Origin: Bulleidia extructa W1219
Lineage (GTDB): Bacteria; Bacillota_I; Bacilli_A; Erysipelotrichales; Erysipelotrichaceae
Direction of reading: 5' to 3'
Length of the DNA: 36,066 bases
Assembly: GCF_000177375.1 (NCBI RefSeq)
Contig: NZ_ADFR01000004.1
Coordinates: 1 to 36,066 of the forward strand
Shown: positions 17,490 to 25,407 of the stretch, one piece after another
Numbering within the stretch: the first letter of the stretch is position 1
Layout: every line of letters begins with the position of its first letter
Program-made: the position numbers and the translations under genes
Notes under the pieces: model-generated
Seen by the model: the letters and a program-made list of their open reading frames with translations, nothing else
What the model was told of the DNA's origin: nothing
Databases searched by the model: none

Positions 17490-17700
17490 ATGATTACGAT
17501 GAACAGGACAAGCCGACTTGTTGAAAATATAGAGAGTCTTTGGTTGCTGGAAAAAGGCAAGAAAACAAGAAAAGGATATCACCTGGGAGTAAACGTGATT
17601 CTGCGTTAAGGAAAACAATGAAGGGTATGGTCTTTGACCATAAACTAAGGTGGTACCGCGTTCAATTAACGTCCTTAGAGGCAAGGGCGTTTTTCTTTTG
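17490..17700 (+). ncRNA. T-box riboswitch, isoleucine-specific, controlling ileS
   Basis: A tRNA-sensing leader. Stem I carries the AGAGAGTC (17531-17538) and GGTTGCTGG apical elements. The specifier is ATC (17578-17580) followed by ACC, reading tRNA-Ile. The T-box sequence AAGGTGGTACCGCG is at 17647-17660. The antiterminator pairs CTAAGG (17645-17650) with CCTTAG (17673-17678). The competing terminator pairs ACGTCCTT (17669-17676) with AAGGGCGT (17683-17690), then TTTTCTTTT. Uncharged tRNA-Ile would favour readthrough into ileS. The leader follows divIVA directly; I see no clear promoter of its own. Confidence 0.94.
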
Positions 17701-17715
17701 TAAAGGAGGTAAAGG

Positions 17716-20442
17716 ATGGATTACAAAGAAACTTTAAATATGCCAAAAACTGATTTTGAAATGAGAGGAAATTTGGCGAAGAAAGAACCGAATATTTTAA
17801 GAAAGTGGGAAGAAAATAACCACTATCAAGCTATCTTAAAGCATCACGAAGGACAGCCTTCCTTTATTTTGCATGATGGCCCTCCTTATGCGAATGGTAA
17901 TTTACATGCCGGAACGGCTATGAATCGTTCTATTAAAGATTTTATTGTGAGAAGTCATGCCATGTTGGGCTATTACACACCTTTTTTCCCGGGCTGGGAT
18001 ACACATGGTTTGCCAATTGAAAATGCCATTCAGAAATTAGGGGTCGATCGTAAAAGTATTTCAGTCGCTGAATTTCGGCGTAAATGTGAGGAATTTGCTC
18101 ATAGTCAAATCACTACACAAATGGAAACAGAAAAGCGATTAGGACAAATTGCGGATTATGAACATCCTTACATTAGCTTACAAAAGGAATTTGAAGGCCG
18201 ACAAATCCGTACTTTTGCTAATATGGCTTTAAAGGGAATGATCTTCCAAGGTTTAAAACCGGTGTACTGGTCTCCTTTCAATGAAACGGCAGTAGCGGAT
18301 TCAGAAATCATTTACAAAGATGTCAAGGATTCTACCATCTATTTGAAATTTCCAATTGCGGATGGTAAAGGCTTGTTAGATAGCGAAGATCATTTTGTGA
18401 TCTGGACAACAACTCCTTGGACCATTCCTTCAAATGAAGCAGTATCGGTTCATCCGGATTTAGTCTATGCTGAAGTATTGACAGATGTGGGTAAATTAGT
18501 AATTCTTGAAAAGTTTGTCGAAAGATTATTGGCAAAGTTCCAACTAGAAAATAAAGGTATCTTGAGAACTTTTAAGGGATGTGAATTGGAAGGTGTTACT
18601 TATCACCATGTGGTGTTAGAGAAAGATTGTCCTTGTTTATTAGGAAATCATGTAACGGATGAAGATGGTACGGGGGTTGTTCATACTGCCGGTGGTCATG
18701 GCTTGGATGACTATTTAGTTTGTCAAAAGTATGGGATTGCACCAATTTGTTCGGTGGATGCTCGTGGCTATATGAATGAAGAGTCGGGAAAATACGAGGG
18801 GATGTTTTTTGAAGATTGTTCAAAGGCTATTATCCATGATATGCATGAAAAGGGCTTGCTGTTGTCGGTGGAAAATATCACTCACTCATACCCACATGAT
18901 GATCGGTTGAAAAAGAAAGTTATTTTTAGAGCGGTGAAACAGTGGTTTTGCTCAATTGATCAAGTGCGTGAACAGGCATTAACAGAAATTGATTCTCAAA
19001 TTAAGTGGCATAATTCCTTTGGTCAAAAGCGGATGCACAATATGATTGCAGAACGTGGGGACTGGTGTATATCTCGACAACGTTTATGGGGTGTTCCAAT
19101 TCCGATTTTCTACAATGAAGATGGTAGCCCAATTATGGAACGGGAAGTCTTTGACCATCTTGCTGAGTTAGTGGATGAGTTTGGTTCTAACGTTTGGTTT
19201 GAAAGAGAAGCGAAAGATTTATTACCACAAGGGTATACGAATCCTGCCTCTCCAAATGGTTTCTTTACTAAGGAAAAAGACATTATGGATGTTTGGTTTG
19301 ATTCGGGTTCTTCTTGGAATGAATTGATAGCTCGTGGCTATGATTATCCATGCGATCTTTATTTTGAAGGATCTGATCAATACCGCGGTTGGTTTAATTC
19401 ATCGTTGATTGTATCCACGGCAGTTCATGGAACAGCTCCCTATAAGGAAGTGTTAAGTCACGGATATGTGGTGGATTCCAAGGGAGAAAAGATGTCTAAA
19501 TCAGTTGGCAATGTTGTTAATCCGTTGGACATTATCCATGTGAATGGGGCTGATGTATTCCGACTTTGGGCCATGGCTTCAGATTTCAAGGAAGATTTGA
19601 AATTGGGTGATAGTAATATTAAACAAACTTCTGAGCAATATCGTAAGATTAGAAATACATTCCGTTTCTTATTGGGAAATATTTCAAATGATGATTTTGA
19701 TCCACATAAAGAGCTGGTTTCTTTTGAACAATTAGAGAAGGTGGATCAACAGGTATTGATTTTATTGAATGATTTAGTCAAACAAGTTCGTAAGGATGTA
19801 GAGGGATATAATTACTTAGCAGTGAATAAGGAATTGATGTATTTTATGGTTAATGTGCTCTCTTCTTACTATTGTGATTTCACAAAAGATATTCTCTATG
19901 TGTCAGCGAAAGAGGATAAACGTCGTCGCCAAGTTCAGACGGTGTATTGGACTTGTACAGATACCTTGGTGAAGTTATGGGCTCCTTTCTTGGTGTATAC
20001 CGCAGAAGAAGTTTGGACTCATTTTTCACACTTGGGGTATGAATCGGTTCATTATGAAGAATTCCCATCAATTCAAACTTATGAGAAAGAAGAAGAATTA
20101 AGAGAAGACATCAATCGTTTATTAAATATACGTTCTTTGGTAACGAAAGCCATTGAAGAAGCGCGCCATGACAAAATAGTGGCTTCATCTCAAGAAGCGA
20201 AAGTTATTTTGACTCTTTCGAAAAAGGATAAGGACTTATTAGTGAAGAACTTAGAATCTTCAGTGGCACAATGGCTAATTGTTAGTCAAGTGGAACTGTG
20301 TGAGGGTGAACAGAAAGTAGAAGTGATGAAAGCTGGCGGTCATAAGTGCCCACGTTGCTGGAATTATGACGAGAATGTGGACGGAGATGGATTATGTCCT
20401 CGTTGTCATCGGGTGATGGAAGGATTCAAAAAGATTAAATAA
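17716..20442 (+). CDS. ileS: Isoleucyl-tRNA synthetase
   Basis: Class Ia synthetase charging tRNA-Ile, 908 residues. Features in order: N-terminal catalytic motif PPYANGNLHAGTAMN, with HAGT at residues 64-67 in place of the usual HIGH; the CP1 editing domain with VIWTTTPWTIPSN and GTGVVHTAGGHGLDD; KMSKS at 592-596; an anticodon-binding helical domain; and a C-terminal zinc knuckle with C878, C881, C894 and C897 (CPRC...CPRC). The bacterial IleRS1-like C-terminal zinc finger and overall length are normal. The signature histidine H67 is replaced by threonine. AAAGGAGG lies seven bases before the ATG, downstream of the T-box terminator. Confidence 0.96.
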   Translation: MDYKETLNMPKTDFEMRGNLAKKEPNILRKWEENNHYQAILKHHEGQPSFILHDGPPYANGNLHAGTAMNRSIKDFIVRSHAMLGYYTPFFPGWDTHGLPIENAIQKLGVDRKSISVAEFRRKCEEFAHSQITTQMETEKRLGQIADYEHPYISLQKEFEGRQIRTFANMALKGMIFQGLKPVYWSPFNETAVADSEIIYKDVKDSTIYLKFPIADGKGLLDSEDHFVIWTTTPWTIPSNEAVSVHPDLVYAEVLTDVGKLVILEKFVERLLAKFQLENKGILRTFKGCELEGVTYHHVVLEKDCPCLLGNHVTDEDGTGVVHTAGGHGLDDYLVCQKYGIAPICSVDARGYMNEESGKYEGMFFEDCSKAIIHDMHEKGLLLSVENITHSYPHDDRLKKKVIFRAVKQWFCSIDQVREQALTEIDSQIKWHNSFGQKRMHNMIAERGDWCISRQRLWGVPIPIFYNEDGSPIMEREVFDHLAELVDEFGSNVWFEREAKDLLPQGYTNPASPNGFFTKEKDIMDVWFDSGSSWNELIARGYDYPCDLYFEGSDQYRGWFNSSLIVSTAVHGTAPYKEVLSHGYVVDSKGEKMSKSVGNVVNPLDIIHVNGADVFRLWAMASDFKEDLKLGDSNIKQTSEQYRKIRNTFRFLLGNISNDDFDPHKELVSFEQLEKVDQQVLILLNDLVKQVRKDVEGYNYLAVNKELMYFMVNVLSSYYCDFTKDILYVSAKEDKRRRQVQTVYWTCTDTLVKLWAPFLVYTAEEVWTHFSHLGYESVHYEEFPSIQTYEKEEELREDINRLLNIRSLVTKAIEEARHDKIVASSQEAKVILTLSKKDKDLLVKNLESSVAQWLIVSQVELCEGEQKVEVMKAGGHKCPRCWNYDENVDGDGLCPRCHRVMEGFKKIK

Positions 20443-20444
20443 AG

Positions 20445-20476
20445 AAAATCGCTAGTGAAATACTAGTGATTTTTTA
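20445..20476 (+). terminator. Terminator after ileS
   Basis: AAAATCGCTAGT pairs with ACTAGTGATTTT (loop GAAAT; one G-T wobble), followed by T residues. Confidence 0.8.
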
Positions 20477-20524
20477 CTTTGAAATAAGACTTGTTTATGA
20501 GAGTGGTTTTTCCTGAAAATGATA

Positions 20525-20535
20525 TATGATATGAT
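20525..20535 (+). promoter_or_regulatory. Tentative -10 region for flavoprotein reductase 1
   Basis: Two overlapping TATGAT hexamers lie 27-37 bases before the ATG. No good -35 box is seen (TTTTTC at the right distance). A GGGAGGATAG ribosome site follows. Confidence 0.3.
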
Positions 20536-20561
20536 GGTACCACTGATAGGGAGGATAGAGA

Positions 20562-22409
20562 ATGAAGAAGTTTTTATCAGTCGTCTTGTTGGCTTTTACT
20601 TTGATTTTGAGTGGTTGTGCACCAAAGTCTGGTTTTAGTTTCAAGGCAGGTACTTATACGGGTACTGCAAAAGGAAGAAATGGTGATGTGACAGTTGAAG
20701 TCACGTTGAGTGAAAAAAAGATTGAAAAGGTTGTTGTCACAAAGCAAGATGAAACGAAGGCTATTGCTCAAGCAGCTTTGGAAAAAATTCCTAATGCTAT
20801 TGTTAAGAATCAATCATTAGCCATTGATGCTGTTTCAGGAGCTACTTTGACAAGCAAAGCGATTTTAGCAGCTTCTGAGGAAGCCATTAAGTCTTCTGGT
20901 GCTGATGTGAGTGCTTTAAAGAAAGTCTCAAAGAAGGCTGTTAAGAAAGAGGAAACCTTAGATACAGATGTGGTTATCGTAGGTGCCGGTGGGGCTGGAT
21001 TGACAGCAGCTATTGCTGCGAAAAAAGCTGGTAAGAATGTGATTGTTTTAGAAAAAAGAGCGATTTCTGGTGGAAATAGTATGTTATCTACAGGTGGGAT
21101 GAACGCAGCTAAAACAAAGCTTCAAGATAAGAACAAGTTTAAAGAAGGTGCCGGTGTTGAAAAAACGTTGAAGAAAGCTGAAAAATACCCTGAATTGAAA
21201 TCTTTGGCAAACCAAGTGAAAGCAGAATATGCAGAATATCAAAAGAAACCAAATGGTTATTTTGATTCGATTCATTTATTTGTTTTAGATACATTGGTTG
21301 GCGGTCAAAATAAGAATAACCGTACTTTGGTGGAAACGTTAGCTAAGAATAGTGCATCAGCTATTGATTGGTTGAAGGAAAATGGAGCTGACTTATCCCA
21401 AGTTGGATCTTTTGGTGGAGCTAGTGTCAAGAGAATTCATAAGCCGGTTAACAAAGAAGGAAAGACCATTGCGGTTGGCTCTTATTTAGTTCCTATTCTT
21501 CAAAAGAAAGCTGAAGAACTTGGGGTTAAGATTATTTACGAAGCACCAGTCAAGGAAATTTTAATGAAAGATGGTGCTGCTGTTGGTGTTAAAGCTGATG
21601 GATATAAAGTAAATGCAAAATCGGTAGTTCTTACAACAGGCGGTTTTGCCGGTAATTCTGAAATGGTTGAAAAGCTCAAACCTGAGTTAAAGGGTATGGC
21701 TACAACCAATACTTCCGGTATTGTAGGAGATGGTATTAAGATGGCAGAAGCTATCGGTGCTAATACGGTGGATATGAATCAAATTCAAATTCATCCGACA
21801 GTTGAATATGAGTCAAAATCTTTGATTACAGAAGGTCTTCGTGGAGATGGGGCTATCCTAGTGAATTCGGAAGGTAAGCGTTTCTTTGATGAAGTTGGTA
21901 CACGTGATGCAGTATCACAAGCTGAATTAAAACAAAAAGGTGGTTTTGCTTGGTTGATAGTGGATCAAAGAATGGTTGATAAGTCTAGTGTTATTGCCGG
22001 CTATATCAAAAAGGGCTATACCAAGACCGGTAAGACGGCTGAGGAATTGGCAAAAGCAATTGGGGCAGATGAAGCGAACTTAGTGAATACATTAAAAACA
22101 TGGAATAAGTATGTGGCTAATAGGAAAGATCCTGAATTTAACCGTACAAGTTTTGCGAAGCCTTTAGATAAGGCTCCATACTACGCTATTAAGGTAAGCC
22201 CTGGTGTGCATCATACAATGGGTGGTATTCAAATCAATGAAAAAGCGGAAGTCTTAAATAAAGAAGGCAAGGTGATTGCGAATTTATTCGCTGCTGGTGA
22301 AGTGACAGGCGGTGTTCATGGTGCAAATCGTTTAGGTGGTAACGCCGTTGCTGATTTTGTTGTTTATGGCCGTATTGCTGGAACAAATGCAGCCGGTAAC
22401 GCTAAATAA
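20562..22409 (+). CDS. Extracytoplasmic flavoprotein reductase lipoprotein 1 (FMN_bind + FAD_binding_2, fumarate-reductase-like)
   Basis: A 615-residue secreted lipoprotein (signal peptide, lipobox LSGC with C19). Residues about 28-112 form an FMN_bind domain whose motif DAVSGAT (89-95) is the ApbE target; FMN would be linked to T95. From about residue 135 there is a FAD_binding_2 fumarate-reductase-type domain with dinucleotide loop GAGGAG (141-146). The fumarate/urocanate-reductase catalytic set is visible: H411 in IHPT, R427 in LRGDGAILVN (the proton-donor arginine position), H550/H551 in HHTMGG, and R590 in GANRLGGN. There are no haem-binding CxxCH motifs. It is expected to reduce fumarate or a similar unsaturated acid outside the membrane with electrons from a quinone or Rnf-type donor; the exact substrate is inference. 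It is a single-gene unit. Confidence 0.88.
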   Translation: MKKFLSVVLLAFTLILSGCAPKSGFSFKAGTYTGTAKGRNGDVTVEVTLSEKKIEKVVVTKQDETKAIAQAALEKIPNAIVKNQSLAIDAVSGATLTSKAILAASEEAIKSSGADVSALKKVSKKAVKKEETLDTDVVIVGAGGAGLTAAIAAKKAGKNVIVLEKRAISGGNSMLSTGGMNAAKTKLQDKNKFKEGAGVEKTLKKAEKYPELKSLANQVKAEYAEYQKKPNGYFDSIHLFVLDTLVGGQNKNNRTLVETLAKNSASAIDWLKENGADLSQVGSFGGASVKRIHKPVNKEGKTIAVGSYLVPILQKKAEELGVKIIYEAPVKEILMKDGAAVGVKADGYKVNAKSVVLTTGGFAGNSEMVEKLKPELKGMATTNTSGIVGDGIKMAEAIGANTVDMNQIQIHPTVEYESKSLITEGLRGDGAILVNSEGKRFFDEVGTRDAVSQAELKQKGGFAWLIVDQRMVDKSSVIAGYIKKGYTKTGKTAEELAKAIGADEANLVNTLKTWNKYVANRKDPEFNRTSFAKPLDKAPYYAIKVSPGVHHTMGGIQINEKAEVLNKEGKVIANLFAAGEVTGGVHGANRLGGNAVADFVVYGRIAGTNAAGNAK

Positions 22410-22415
22410 GAATGG

Positions 22416-22441
22416 AAAAGTCAGTTCTCACTGACTTTTTT
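22416..22441 (+). terminator. Terminator after flavoprotein reductase 1
   Basis: Perfect stem AAAAGTCAGT / ACTGACTTTT with loop TCTC, ending in six T. Confidence 0.9.
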
Positions 22442-22493
22442 GATACAATCAAAAGAAAGAGAAAATTTTAAATAATTTAAATAATAAGGTATT

Positions 22494-22515
22494 AAAAAAG
22501 CCTCATTTGAGGCTT
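22494..22515 (-). terminator. Terminator of metK
   Basis: On the minus strand AAGCCTC-AAAT-GAGGCTT is followed by a T run. The metK stop codon TGA (22505-22503) lies within the hairpin. Confidence 0.8.
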
Positions 22516-23600
22516 ATTTTTTTGAATTGTTCCCAAGGAAGATAGGGTTTGCCGAAGTGACCGTAATTGGTGGTTTGGGTATAAATTGGTCTTTCTAAGT
22601 CTAATTCTTGAATCATATTTTTCACCGAGAAATCAAAGTTCTTTTGAACAATGGCTTCTAATTCTTCATCGTTATAACGGGATGTACCAAAACTGTTTAC
22701 ATTGATAGAAATTGGCTTTGGCTTTCCAATCGCATAAGATAATTCAATTTGACATTTTTTAGCCAAACCATTGGCCACAAGATTTCGACAAACATATCGA
22801 GCGTAATAAGCGGCACTACGATCCACTTTAGTTGGATCTTTAGAAGAAAAACACCCCCCACCAATAGGAGCATAGCCACCATAAGTATCCACGACAATCT
22901 TTCGGCCGGTGGTTCCAGAATCTCCCCAAGAGCCTCCTATGACAAAGGAACCGGACGGATTAATGAAGAACTTGGTGTCTTTATCTATCAATTCTGGATT
23001 GACCACATGGGCAATCACTTGTTCCTGAATCAAATTTTTTAGCTTTTCTTGTGTTAAGCTTTTACTGTGTTGAGTTGAAATAACAATAGTTTCAATCCTG
23101 GTTAGTTTGCCATCTTCGTACTCTACTGTCACTTGAGTCTTACCATCTGGTCCTAATAGAGTTGGATGTTGACGGCGAACTTGTTCCAAACGTTTCGCTA
23201 ACATATGAGCGCAATCAATCGCAAAAGGCATATAAGATTTGGTTTCATCTGATGCAAAGCCAAACATAATTCCCTGATCACCAGCGCTATATTCTTCGTG
23301 CGCAACAGCAGAATTGATTTCGGCTGATTGTTTATTTACCTTAAGGATTACATGGTATTCTTCCGGATAACCAATGTCTTTTAAGACTTTCTTGGCAATG
23401 CCTTCATAATCAATCTTGGCACTTGTTCCAGCTTCTCCATAAACGAAGATGGTATCGTCTTTGATGGTCGCCTCGACAGCCATGTGGGCTTTTGGATCTT
23501 GGGTCAAAGCCGCATCTAAAATGGAATCCGCAATCAAATCACAGATTTTGTCCGGGTGTCCGGAAGTCACGGATTCGGATGTAAAGTAATATTTTGCCAT
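22503..23600 (-). CDS. metK: S-adenosylmethionine synthetase
   Basis: Makes S-adenosylmethionine from methionine and ATP in the cytosol. The 365-residue protein starts AKYYFTSESVTSGHPDKICD (ATP and methionine site). It has GDQGIMFGFA and later GGSWGDSGTTGRKI with the glycine-rich loop, then GGGCFSSKDPTKVDRSAAY, all MetK signatures. It is slightly shorter than usual (380-400), mainly in loops. The ribosome site AAAGGAG (minus strand, about 23616-23610) is inside a hairpin of the upstream SAM leader. The start is supported by the conserved N terminus. Confidence 0.96.
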   Translation of the reverse strand: MAKYYFTSESVTSGHPDKICDLIADSILDAALTQDPKAHMAVEATIKDDTIFVYGEAGTSAKIDYEGIAKKVLKDIGYPEEYHVILKVNKQSAEINSAVAHEEYSAGDQGIMFGFASDETKSYMPFAIDCAHMLAKRLEQVRRQHPTLLGPDGKTQVTVEYEDGKLTRIETIVISTQHSKSLTQEKLKNLIQEQVIAHVVNPELIDKDTKFFINPSGSFVIGGSWGDSGTTGRKIVVDTYGGYAPIGGGCFSSKDPTKVDRSAAYYARYVCRNLVANGLAKKCQIELSYAIGKPKPISINVNSFGTSRYNDEELEAIVQKNFDFSVKNMIQELDLERPIYTQTTNYGHFGKPYLPWEQFKKISLK

Positions 23601-23607
23601 AATAAAA

Positions 23608-23750
23608 AGCTCCTTTCCTATGTCTTACATGAGTAGTGAAAGAGCTTATAAATCTTTTCTCTTTCTTCATCGTTGTCAGCTGTACCACCTTGCCGATGCA
23701 GGTTGGTATGAGATCATAGAGCTGACTCTCTTCCTCATTCTTGATAAAAG
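23608..23750 (-). ncRNA. SAM riboswitch (S-box-like, compact, P4-less) controlling metK
   Basis: The minus-strand leader reads like SAM-I in order. P1 strand CTTTTATC (23750-23743) pairs with GATGAAG. P2 has ATGAG and CTCAT arms around a hairpin AGAG-TCAG-CTCT. J2/3 is ACCAACC; P3 has the TGC-ATCG-GCA tip and AAGGTGGTA, the equivalent of AAGGTGCTA. The P2 loop GTCAGC can pair with GCTGAC downstream (pseudoknot). P4 is absent. The expression platform holds AGCTCTTTC (23646-23638), which can pair either with AAGAAAGAG, whose GAAAGAG core is at 23665-23659, or with GAAAGGAGCT (23617-23608), which contains the metK ribosome site and is followed by TTTTTATT. SAM would favour the second, off, form. 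The family call is by pattern, not by covariance search. Confidence 0.78.
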
Positions 23751-23758
23751 ACTTTTAT

Positions 23759-23787
23759 TTTATAGCATGTAAAAAATGGACTGTCAA
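23759..23787 (-). promoter_or_regulatory. Promoter of metK
   Basis: On the minus strand TTGACA (23787-23782), spacer of 17, TATAAA (23764-23759) with extended -10 TGC. The best promoter in the window; the SAM leader begins shortly after. Confidence 0.88.
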
Positions 23788-23809
23788 ATGAAGTGTTCTA
23801 CGTTATAAT
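23781..23809 (+). promoter_or_regulatory. Promoter of the AI-2E family gene
   Basis: CTGTCA (23781-23786), spacer of 17, TATAAT (23804-23809). Its -35 box occupies almost the same bases as the metK -35 box on the opposite strand. Confidence 0.65.
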
Positions 23810-23826
23810 AAGCAAAAGGAGTGCTT

Positions 23827-24975
23827 ATGAATTGGAAAAACATAAAACCGGAAACAAAAGAATTGATACGAGCAATTACGATTTCCGGGATGATATTGAT
23901 TGTATTTTATTTTGCAATTAGCTATATACCGCTTCTTGCGCAATTATGGTCTAATGTTGTTAGGGCTTTAATGCCATTTGTATTTGGCTTTGTGTTCGCT
24001 TTTTTGTTGAACCCTATTCGAAAAATCGTGGAATACAATGTATTAAAATCGGTTCACTGGAGTGCCAGGATTAAAAGGGTATTTGCCAGTTTGGTATCTA
24101 TTTTGGTGTTTTTATTGGTGTTAGTGGCTTTCTTTGCTATTTTGATTCCTCAATTATATGCCAGTGTCCAAACGTTTTCGAGTGCGTTCCCTAGGTATAT
24201 GCAATCAGGATATCGGTATTTGGAAAGTTTACCGCTGAATCTCAATGAAGTATGGAAATACCTTAATGAAGCCTTACAAACGTTTGTGCAATCTTTGCAA
24301 AGGTGGTTAACATTAAATAGCGCCGGTGGATTGAGTCAGTTGTACTATTCGGCGGTATCGTTTGCAAGAGGTATTTTAGATTTCTTTATTGGTGTGATTA
24401 TTGCTTTTTATATTTTGTTGGATGAAGAAAAGTTGAAGTCACAATTGCGCAAAGTGGTGTTTTCAGTCATTCCTTTTAAAAGGGCTACCAGCTTTTTTAA
24501 GGTATGTCGCATGATTATTGATAATTTTAATAATTTTATTGCCGGCAAAGCCTTGGATTCTTTGATTATTGGTATCATTTGTTATGTGGGATGTTTAATT
24601 TTAGGGATTCCATATGCCCCATTGGTATCGGTGATTGTTGGCGTTACTAATATGATTCCGGTGTTTGGACCATTTATCGGTGGTATTCCATTAACCATCA
24701 TGGTGGCTTTGATTCATCCGTTGCGAGGATTAACTTTAGGCATCTTCATCTTTGTTTTACAACAAGTGGATGGCAATATCATAGGACCAAGAATTCTAGG
24801 TTCCGCAGTTGGTCTACCTTCTATTTGGGTCATGTTTTCTATTATTGCCGGTGGAGCGTTATTTGGGATTGTAGGAATGGTGATTGGTGTTCCACTATTT
24901 TCGGTGATTTATATACTGGTTCGTAATAAGACAAACGAACGTTTGGAAGAGAAAAAAATCAAATTAAAAGGCTAG
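23827..24975 (+). CDS. AI-2E family transporter / permease
   Basis: A polytopic membrane protein of the AI-2E transporter family (PF01594). I start at the ATG at 23827 behind AAAAGGAG, giving 382 residues; the in-frame GTG at 23821 overlaps that site. Membrane segments appear at about residues 13-33, 38-60, 75-98, 150-175, 205-235, 240-270, 275-305 and 320-350. The family signature region GVTNMIPVFGPFIGGIPL is followed by a second helix pair containing QQVDGNIIGPRILG. Members have been tied to autoinducer or ion export; the substrate here is unknown. It is divergent from metK. Confidence 0.88.
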   Translation: MNWKNIKPETKELIRAITISGMILIVFYFAISYIPLLAQLWSNVVRALMPFVFGFVFAFLLNPIRKIVEYNVLKSVHWSARIKRVFASLVSILVFLLVLVAFFAILIPQLYASVQTFSSAFPRYMQSGYRYLESLPLNLNEVWKYLNEALQTFVQSLQRWLTLNSAGGLSQLYYSAVSFARGILDFFIGVIIAFYILLDEEKLKSQLRKVVFSVIPFKRATSFFKVCRMIIDNFNNFIAGKALDSLIIGIICYVGCLILGIPYAPLVSVIVGVTNMIPVFGPFIGGIPLTIMVALIHPLRGLTLGIFIFVLQQVDGNIIGPRILGSAVGLPSIWVMFSIIAGGALFGIVGMVIGVPLFSVIYILVRNKTNERLEEKKIKLKG

Positions 24976-24991
24976 TGATTTAGCCTTTTTT
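24966..24991. terminator. Bidirectional terminator between the AI-2E gene and nfu
   Basis: AAAAGGCTA pairs with TAGCCTTTTT (loop GTGATT). The AI-2E stop codon TAG (24973-24975) is inside the hairpin, and the nfu gene on the minus strand ends three bases away, so one hairpin serves both. Confidence 0.8.
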
Positions 24992-24993
24992 GT

Positions 24994-25296
24994 TTAGTAA
25001 TAAGGGGTAAATTCTGTATATGGATCTGGTTCAAGCATTTTAACGTCTTTTACTTCAGGAACTTCATCCATTAAAATGGCCTTGATACCATCGTTTAAAG
25101 TGATATCAATGATACCACAGCCTTGACACGCGCCGGTCATGGAAATAATGACTGTTCCGTCATCAAAACCAACCAATTCACAATCACCTCCATCCGCTTG
25201 GATATAGGGTCTGATTTTATCTAAGGTGTGTTGAATTCTTTTTAAAAGTTCTTTTCTTTCCGAGTCAAGTGCAATTTTATCAATAACATCGGGCAT
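24994..25296 (-). CDS. nfu: NFU/NifU C-terminal domain Fe-S scaffold protein
   Basis: A 100-residue stand-alone NifU C-terminal domain that carries or delivers Fe-S clusters. The cluster ligands are C57 and C60 in ACQGCGIIDITLNDG; the upstream segment YIQADGGDCELV is also typical. Fe-S enzymes such as RnfC nearby are possible clients. The ATG at 25296 is directly preceded in frame by a stop, so it cannot start earlier. Its GAGGAG site is 13 bases upstream, and an out-of-frame ATG lies closer to that site (see findings). Confidence 0.93.
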   Translation of the reverse strand: MPDVIDKIALDSERKELLKRIQHTLDKIRPYIQADGGDCELVGFDDGTVIISMTGACQGCGIIDITLNDGIKAILMDEVPEVKDVKMLEPDPYTEFTPYY

Positions 25297-25378
25297 ACGT
25301 TATCATTTTCTCCTCTTTAATACGTATATATCCTACTCTTAAGTTTTTTGGATTGTCCACTGAAGTGATTGGCGGTTG

Positions 25379-25387
25379 TGCTATACT
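25379..25387 (+). promoter_or_regulatory. Extended -10 promoter of the S1-domain gene
   Basis: TGC-TATACT at 25379-25387, 20 bases before the ATG; no clear -35 box. Confidence 0.5.
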
Positions 25388-25407
25388 TATTAGCGATAGG
25401 GGTGAAA

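Noticed and set aside
23682-23691. AAGGTGGTAC on the minus strand in the metK leader, like a T-box core
   Set aside because: There is no CCGCG after it and no specifier stem; the surrounding order of helices fits a SAM-I-type aptamer, where AAGGTGxTA is the P3 strand.
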